From contig NC_092652.1 in the NCBI RefSeq assembly GCF_032118995.1, forward strand, positions 20,940,544-21,004,543: a stretch of 64,000 nt of DNA. Direction: 5' to 3'. Under the pieces are notes generated by a model. That model was given only the letters and a program-made list of their open reading frames with translations. It had not been told where the DNA came from and ran no database searches. The translations under genes were made by a program, and so were the position numbers. Source of the DNA: Asterias amurensis. Lineage: Eukaryota; Echinodermata; Asteroidea; Forcipulatida; Asteriidae. Position 1 is the first letter of the stretch, and every line of letters starts with the position of its first letter. Positions 57,989-64,000 of the stretch are shown here, piece after piece.

Positions 57989-60475
57989 CTGGCTGCAGTA
58001 GCCAGTGTCAATTGAACACTGTAAACAACTATGCGGACAGAAAAGTGTACATGGTAGATGATTATGATTGAAGTTTCTGAGGTATTCCAAAATGTTTAAG
58101 AAAAAATTACTTTACAGAAGTCCCGAAAATGAAGTATAGAAAAGCGCACATAAATATATGGCATAGACAACAGGGAGAGAAAGAAAATCATAAAATTGTG
58201 CCAAAAAGTTCTTGGCTTTCATGAAAATTTCTTGGTGTGGTGTGTGTGTGTGTGTCAATCTGTTTGGACTCAAAGAAAATAATTAAACTGCCTCAAGCTA
58301 CCTCTTTAAGTAAAACATTTTGTAGAACACTGACTAATAAAAATTTCAAAACATATCAGTTAAAAAAGGCCAACACTCATCTTGTAAACAAGAAAATTAA
58401 CCCTTGGTGTAACATACTAATTAATGAATTTGTAAGAATCAACTCTTTTTTTTATTATTCTGATTTCCACCAGAACTTTTTCTCCAAATTATTCTTTTGT
58501 CATCACCCATTTTTGCTCTCCCCTGATATCATATAATTTACTCTGTATCTTCACACACTCAGCCGATAACATTTATACGCTACACGTTTTTTTTCCATTC
58601 ATTATCGTTATTATTTGTTTTGCTTTTTTAAAGTTACATGTATATACATTAAACATAATTATTAAGAAATATACAAAATGTACCACCCCATTCGGGCTTC
58701 ATGTTGAATCTACAAGAAATCTATCAAGTCGCGAGAAAAAACAAAAACAAAAGGAAAACAAAACCATAACTGATTTGCTTTCCAATTAAGGACCAAATAC
58801 TGGGTCCATGATGATATTCATTCAATTAATCAAAAGACACATATCAACTACACATGTACTTCTTAAGTTCTACCAACTCTAAACAACTGATTACATACAA
58901 TTAATAGATTGTGTCAATTATGAACAAAAGCTCTTCCACTTTCGACTACCGTTTCCAATCCTTGGAAGCTAATCTTTAATTTAAACACAATAGCCACACA
59001 GTTCTTTCACATTCTGCGCAAAAAGTGTCTAATACTTTTTTAGTAATGCCCTGAAATCAAGCAGTACTTATTTTTTAATCCAAGTAATTAAACACTAGGA
59101 ATCTTGAGAAAAATTCCGCACAGAAAGCAATGTTGCTTACTATTAAAAGCATGGTAGAGAGTTGCTGTATAAAGTACGCAACTAGTTCTAATCTAAAAGG
59201 TTTCTTGGTGTTAAGTCCTTACCAATACTCTTAGAAATACTAGTCTGAAAAAATCAGATTTTTTTTCTCTTAAATTGTGTTGAAAATCATTTGCCATTCC
59301 CTTTAATTTGAGAGAAAATGAATCATACCAAACAAAAACTAATAACCCCAAAGCATGCACCAGTCATCAACTGCATCTTAAAAACCATGATTTAGTTCAC
59401 CAATATTGGTTCAATTTTTGGGGGATACAGTCGACTCTTGTCATAACAAGGCCGCTGTGACTAGTGGCCTCTTTATATCAGCAAAGCAAAGGAGCAGAAA
59501 CTACATTCTGGACCTCCGAATATACTCTATACAAGCAGAGCCTCTTCGTAACAGTGTTCTTTATAACAAGAGCAATATGTACGTGGTCTCTCTTCATAAA
59601 ATCAGAATGGCAGAATGAATGCAACTCTTGTTAAAAAATACAACAAATAATTCATTTCAATCCCTTTAATATGTAGTGGATTCTCAGGATCCTTAAATAA
59701 TTGGCTCGTCAGGGTCTCTTTAGTCAAGAACGAAAACATGATTCGTGCTTTCACAGCCAGAGCCAGCTTATTTCCAACCGATAAGGGTGTGTCATACTTC
59801 ACATGAGTATAATGTATCATGGCTTATGACGCCAAGGAAAATTGTTGCCAAATTAAACAACCAATTCAAGTCAATCAAACCCTCTCAAAAACAGATTAGA
59901 GTCGTCAGCTTCATTAGATCTTCAAAAAGTTGGCTTTGTTTCAAATGTTGGATTTTTTTCATTTCTACCTTGAATTTACTGTTCACACCTTTTCAAGTTA
60001 GTCCTATCCCAAGACTCTACGCTGTGAAAATCAATTCTCTTGAAAATAAATCCCACAGACGAGCCAATTATACAGGCCCCAAACAATAAGACACAATTTT
60101 TGACAAACTTGTCGGTGTTGTTGTTTGTGGCCTACTTTGCTAAATAGAGCAGTCAAGTGGTAAACCATTGATTCGGTAGCCCCCCCAAAAAACACAACAT
60201 GCAAAAACCAAAGTTCGCCCAAGGGACCAATTTCAGAGAGCTGATAAGATACAAGATTACTCAGGAACAAGCCAGCCACCTTTGATCTGCCAAAGTGCAG
60301 AGTGAGTTAAGTGACTGACGCTTAAGGGTGTAAAAACTTTAAAATGCCTCCCAACTCTCCCACACCATTTTTTTTTAGCCATTCTTTGACCCGATTGTTG
60401 GTTTTCAGATTAAATGGCTCAAAAAGAAGAAAACAAAAAAGATTGTTACTGAATATAAGATTACAGTAAGAAGTA

Positions 60476-60601
60476 CAGAGGTGGACTTCACAAAGAGTTG
60501 GGTTAGCACTAAGCCTAGGAGATATTAAACGAGTTAGGACGAGTAACTCATCCTAACTCGAGATAAGACTAGTTTTAACTCTTTGTGAAACCCACCCCTG
60601 G
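60476..60601. mobile_element. 126-bp MITE with CACAAAGAGTT inverted arms
   Basis: GGTGGACTTCACAAAGAGTT at the left pairs with AACTCTTTGTGAAACCCACC at the right. The centre carries short inverted TAGGACGAGT / CTCATCCTA motifs. No coding capacity. Confidence 0.65.
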
Positions 60602-61917
60602 TTTTTGTTTTCATACAACCCTTTGAAAGTGGGAGAATAGCGAGGTGCCATTTGATGGAATGTTGAAGATGCTTTAAACAACAGCTTTGATTGAGGCCTA
60701 CACAAAAATGACAGACTTTGTTTCAGCTATTCTTTGCTGTTGTGGAAACAGGTGTGGGTTTTGGTTTATAAAAAAAAACAAAAAAAAAACAAAACAGAAA
60801 TTGATCTTAAGATAACTCTCTTTAAGATAAGTTAATAATACTACCGTAGCGACTTGTTCATGTATTGTGACACCACTCGGTGCTTTATAGCAATTAAGAT
60901 TGATACACAGTTAACACCAATCTAGCTCTTTGAGAAACCAGCCCCGACACGATTTTAACAGTACGTTGTTCAAAGAAAATACATAGTCAGTCTAACCCAG
61001 GGAGTTAATATTATATTGAAATGTTTACATCTCAAGATTACTGCTAAGTTTAAATGCATTCTTCTCAATTGGGTAATAAAACATTGCCAAACTACAGACA
61101 CCATCCCAGGTAGGAATATATCCACAAGACCTCAAAATTTAACCTAATTATTTCTCTTCAAGTATTCATATAACCTTTTATGTACATGTGATCACCAGTT
61201 GAAACTAAAAGATAAACAAAAAATAAAAAAATAAAAAAGGAAATAACAAACTACTCTTAGTCTAATGAAGACCTTTTTCAAATTGATTTTAAAATGAAAT
61301 CCTAAAAAAAAAGAAATCCTGAAAGCTTATTTTTTTATAAAGTTTTTTTTTTGTATTATTTCCTGGGGTTTTTCCCACTGATAATTTCAATTTTTGTTTA
61401 TACCGCAGTGCTACATGAAAAATAACAAATATAAAACGCCGTATTTAAGGTTCTTATAAAATACAATACGCACAACCTATCAAGCTTCAACCAAAGACAA
61501 CATTTTTTTTTTCTCAAATTCTCAGCAACTCGCAAATTCTTCAGTTAAATACCTTCATAGCTTCATCATTCAATCGACTTTAACCATTTTTTTTCAAATA
61601 CACTTTAGGATTATCATGAATATTCATACACATTCTCAAAGGTTACAACAAGCTTCAAGTTGCCTTTACACCAAATGACAGCTTTTTTATAATGTATTGA
61701 ATGACTTTACAGTGAAGATTCGGGTAAAAGCAAAACAAAAAAATTAATAAATAAATGAAAAATGATATGGGAACAAACGTTTGGTTTTTATAAAAGCCAA
61801 TCACTTCTAAAATCAGAATGTTGATTTCAAAACCACTCAAACTAGAAGGACTCCTTATTTTCGCATTTTTATGCTGACTTAGAGAAAAAACAAAACGGGC
61901 CAAAGTTATAGGTCATC

Positions 61918-64000
61918 TCACATAGGAGGAGGAGGGGGAGGGGGCAGATTCTCTCTAGGGAGGGGTGGTGGGGGAGGAGGAAGGTGCCCATCAGTCTGTT
62001 GTTGACCGTATGGATAGAACGAGAACCCATCAGAGGATGGTAATGCCGTGACTGTTGTGAGGGGTGCGTTGTTCAACATACCCGACGTGTTGTACGAGAA
62101 CTGACCAGTGGAAGCTAAGCTGGGACTGTTGTCCTGCAGTTTCGTGCGACTGTGTTTGTTGTAGTCCATGTAACCCGCCTGGGCAGAAGACTGGTTAGGA
62201 TCAGCGGGTGGCATGGGAAAGCGCAACAGAGACTGATCGCTGGGGAGAATAGACTGGGTCTTCAAGTAGTGCTCCCCACCATGAGCTCTCTTCTTCGCTG
62301 GTGAGGAGATGGCGGGGGATTCCTCTCTACCCGAAGAGATGGACTCCGAGCGGCTGTGCGATCGTTTCCTTCGATGTGGCTCACCACCATCCTCTCCTCT
62401 GTGACTTCTGGACTTGTGGTGGCGTTTATGCTTGCGATGGTGGTGGTGATGCTGCCTGTGGCTGCTGCCTCGCTCCCTATCCGGGGTGATTTCCGCTTCA
62501 GGAGAATGGTCAGAATTTGCCTGCATCTTGGCCAGATTCAGCTTTAGGCGTAACGCAGGTGAGCCCGTTTGTCTGCGGTCTGACGGTGACTCCACTTTGG
62601 CGTTATTACTGCTGCCGCTGTTCATCGAGTTGGACAGACCCTTTATCTTTAACCTGATGCCTGTTGATGTGGTGAGGATGGAGTGGGGCTGGCTGTCGCC
62701 AGCAGCATCGGTAGTAGGGGCTGGTTCAACTGGGCTCGGAACGGCATCAATGGTCGGAGTACCTCTTCGATTATGATCTGACGACCGATGGTGTTTATGT
62801 GATGAACTCTTGGATCTGTGCTCATCCGAATGCCGTTTTCTGTGATGGCTTTCCTTTTCTCTGTAGCTCTTCGGAAGAGATTTGTCTTCACGATCCCTAC
62901 TTCTCTCTTTGGGTTCCACTGTATTAACTTCAAGATATGAAGGCTTTGGTTCTGAGAGGGTAGGTGGTTCAAAACCCTGCTTCCTTGACAGTGCTGCAAT
63001 ATCTGCATTAATAAGTTCATCAATGTTCGCTTCTACAGATTCGCTGTCAGGTGCCTGATCTGAGCCTCCTGATTTTAGTACTTCAAAGGGTTTGATCGAT
63101 TCCCACACAACTTTTTTTTTCTCGGGCATTTCTCCTGTATGGGCAACTGTTGGTGTCTCAGACACTGCTGCCTTCGACGGCTTGGAGGCTTGGCTTGAGG
63201 CTCCGGGTGAGGCCCGTGATCTGGGCGTTGAGGATTTCTGAGATTTCGGAGTCACAGGTTTGTGCTGTTTCTCTGTGTTCGCCTTCAGAGGATTAACGGT
63301 TTCTGCCCTTTGTGATTTGGCCTTGTCAGGAATGTATGAGTTCGATATATGTGACTGTTTAGGTGCTACTGGCTTTAGTGAAGAGGGCATGTCCATTTTG
63401 TCCAAAGGATTCTCAAGTTTTGCAGATGGTGGTGTCTGAGGCTTTCTACGTATTGCTCCTTTTGAACTGGATGCTGCTATATCTAATATCTCTGTCTTAA
63501 TATTAAGATCAGCTTGCAGAACCGCCATTTCCAAGATTTTAAGTTTCGGCCCTGGAGACAAGGGTGAAGTCAGCTCCGGGGTTGGCGACTTCTCTAGCTT
63601 AACAGATACAGCTAGAGGGGGAACCTGTGATTTTGGCGTTGTTGGTCTGTGAGTTCCACCAGGTTCCACCTTTACTCTGTGACGCTTTGATGGATCTGAT
63701 TTGGGAGGTTGAGGATGATTAGACTTTTGTGTTCTGGGAGCATCTAGTCTCTCTGCTTTCACCACTGGTGTCGGAGGAATCTGTGGTTCTTGTTTGACCA
63801 TCTTTATTGGAAGTACATTTGGCTTCAGTTTTGAGGATAGTTCTGAAGGGTCAGTTTTTAGCAGTTTGAGCAGATCATTGTTTGGAGTAATTTGAGCATC
63901 CGTCTTCGGTAACCTTGGTGTCTCCATTTTCTGAGGTTTATGCCCAACAGATTTCTGCACTTTGGGTAATTCCGGGACCTTCACTTTTGTAACCTTTGGA
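61918..64000 (-). CDS. cyclin-T-like protein, C-terminal part (runs off the window)
   Basis: One open frame of 693 codons enters from beyond 64000 and stops at 61918-61920. It has no ATG near its upstream end, so the start and the cyclin boxes lie outside. Visible residues 68-170 are Pro/Lys-rich with five sumoylation-type motifs (VKQE, VKAE, VKVE, VKLE, IKTE). A Ser/Arg/His-rich part follows (375-415), then IRLKIKGL (about 450) and LRLKLNLAKM (about 485), a His-rich tract (about 505-525, QHHHHHRKHKRHHK), AKKRAH, GYMDY and a polyproline end. Vertebrate cyclin T1/T2 have the same order: basic-hydrophobic repeats, a His-rich tract that contacts the RNA polymerase II tail, an RK-rich patch, and in T1 a Pro-rich end. 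Cyclin T with CDK9 forms P-TEFb. The diagnostic cyclin fold is not visible, so another nuclear disordered protein remains possible. Confidence 0.58.
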   Translation of the reverse strand, partial: PKVTKVKVPELPKVQKSVGHKPQKMETPRLPKTDAQITPNNDLLKLLKTDPSELSSKLKPNVLPIKMVKQEPQIPPTPVVKAERLDAPRTQKSNHPQPPKSDPSKRHRVKVEPGGTHRPTTPKSQVPPLAVSVKLEKSPTPELTSPLSPGPKLKILEMAVLQADLNIKTEILDIAASSSKGAIRRKPQTPPSAKLENPLDKMDMPSSLKPVAPKQSHISNSYIPDKAKSQRAETVNPLKANTEKQHKPVTPKSQKSSTPRSRASPGASSQASKPSKAAVSETPTVAHTGEMPEKKKVVWESIKPFEVLKSGGSDQAPDSESVEANIDELINADIAALSRKQGFEPPTLSEPKPSYLEVNTVEPKERSRDREDKSLPKSYREKESHHRKRHSDEHRSKSSSHKHHRSSDHNRRGTPTIDAVPSPVEPAPTTDAAGDSQPHSILTTSTGIRLKIKGLSNSMNSGSSNNAKVESPSDRRQTGSPALRLKLNLAKMQANSDHSPEAEITPDRERGSSHRQHHHHHRKHKRHHKSRSHRGEDGGEPHRRKRSHSRSESISSGREESPAISSPAKKRAHGGEHYLKTQSILPSDQSLLRFPMPPADPNQSSAQAGYMDYNKHSRTKLQDNSPSLASTGQFSYNTSGMLNNAPLTTVTALPSSDGFSFYPYGQQQTDGHLPPPPPPLPRENLPPPPPPPM

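Larger units (their letters stand above)
57100..61917 (-). other. probable 3' UTR and downstream DNA of the cyclin-T-like gene
   Basis: AT-rich with no supported gene on either strand. On the - strand several AATAAA signals occur (for example the complement of 57129-57134), so the poly(A) site cannot be placed. It contains an old MITE (57796-57988), a TG microsatellite near 58240, a possible pogo-type repeat end near 59428 (CAGTCGACTCTTGTCATAAC) and another MITE (60476-60601). Confidence 0.35.

Noticed and set aside
63982-63984. Start codon of the cyclin-T-like gene at 63984
   Set aside because: The codon there is GTG, and the same frame stays open to the window edge, so the true start lies outside.

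Overview
The window looks like the genome of a marine deuterostome, most likely an echinoderm and possibly a sea star. DNA is AT-rich and intron-rich. It is crowded with short inverted-repeat elements of kinds I associate with echinoderm genomes, with foldback elements whose arms are tandem arrays (the design known from sea urchin TU elements), and with truncated LINEs. The species call rests on recollection of repeat families, not on a search.

About 1.8-53.1 kb holds a tandem cluster of small three-exon genes on the + strand that I do not recognise from any named family. Each has a 136-bp first exon coding 45 residues with four cysteines, a second exon with a stalk and one membrane span, and a third exon coding an acidic cytoplasmic tail. 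Intron phases are 1 and 2 in every copy and all assigned exons are open. Type A genes have a long Thr/Pro/Met/Asp stalk and a tail of 59-residue repeats carrying YEEI or YEGI. Type B genes have a short or medium stalk and a shorter tail. Order: A1 (1881-7791), B1 (11785-13709), A2 (19707-25588), B2 (29613-32561), A3 without exon 1 (38270-39265), B3 (43258-45183) and an A/B chimera, AB4 (51172-53093). A and B are old tandem paralogues whose flanks still align.

On top of this lies a recent tandem duplication of roughly 31.4 kb. The block from 2028 (intron 1 of A1) to about 33447 (3' flank of B2) is repeated from 33448 to about 54455. This explains why A3 starts without its first exon. The second copy was then shortened by an A4-B4 fusion and by a deletion near 53300. 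Copies differ by insertions with visible empty sites (Tc1/mariner-like element, 713-bp MITE, LINE pair, L2-like LINE) and by changes in tandem-repeat number.

Intron 1 of every A gene carries a 3.2-3.6 kb foldback element with inverted arrays of a 20-bp unit, and a smaller foldback with 16-bp repeats nested inside it. Intron 2 of A and B genes keeps a cluster of GGGTCA/TGACCC inverted half-sites.

From about 54.46 kb the sequence is unique apart from MITEs. The last 2.1 kb (61918-64000, - strand) is the open 3' coding part of a host gene whose His-rich region, short basic-hydrophobic motifs and polyproline end resemble the C-terminal half of cyclin T, the P-TEFb cyclin. The AT-rich 57.1-61.9 kb is probably its 3' UTR and downstream DNA. 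I saw no convincing tRNA, rRNA or CRISPR locus and no LTR or viral element.
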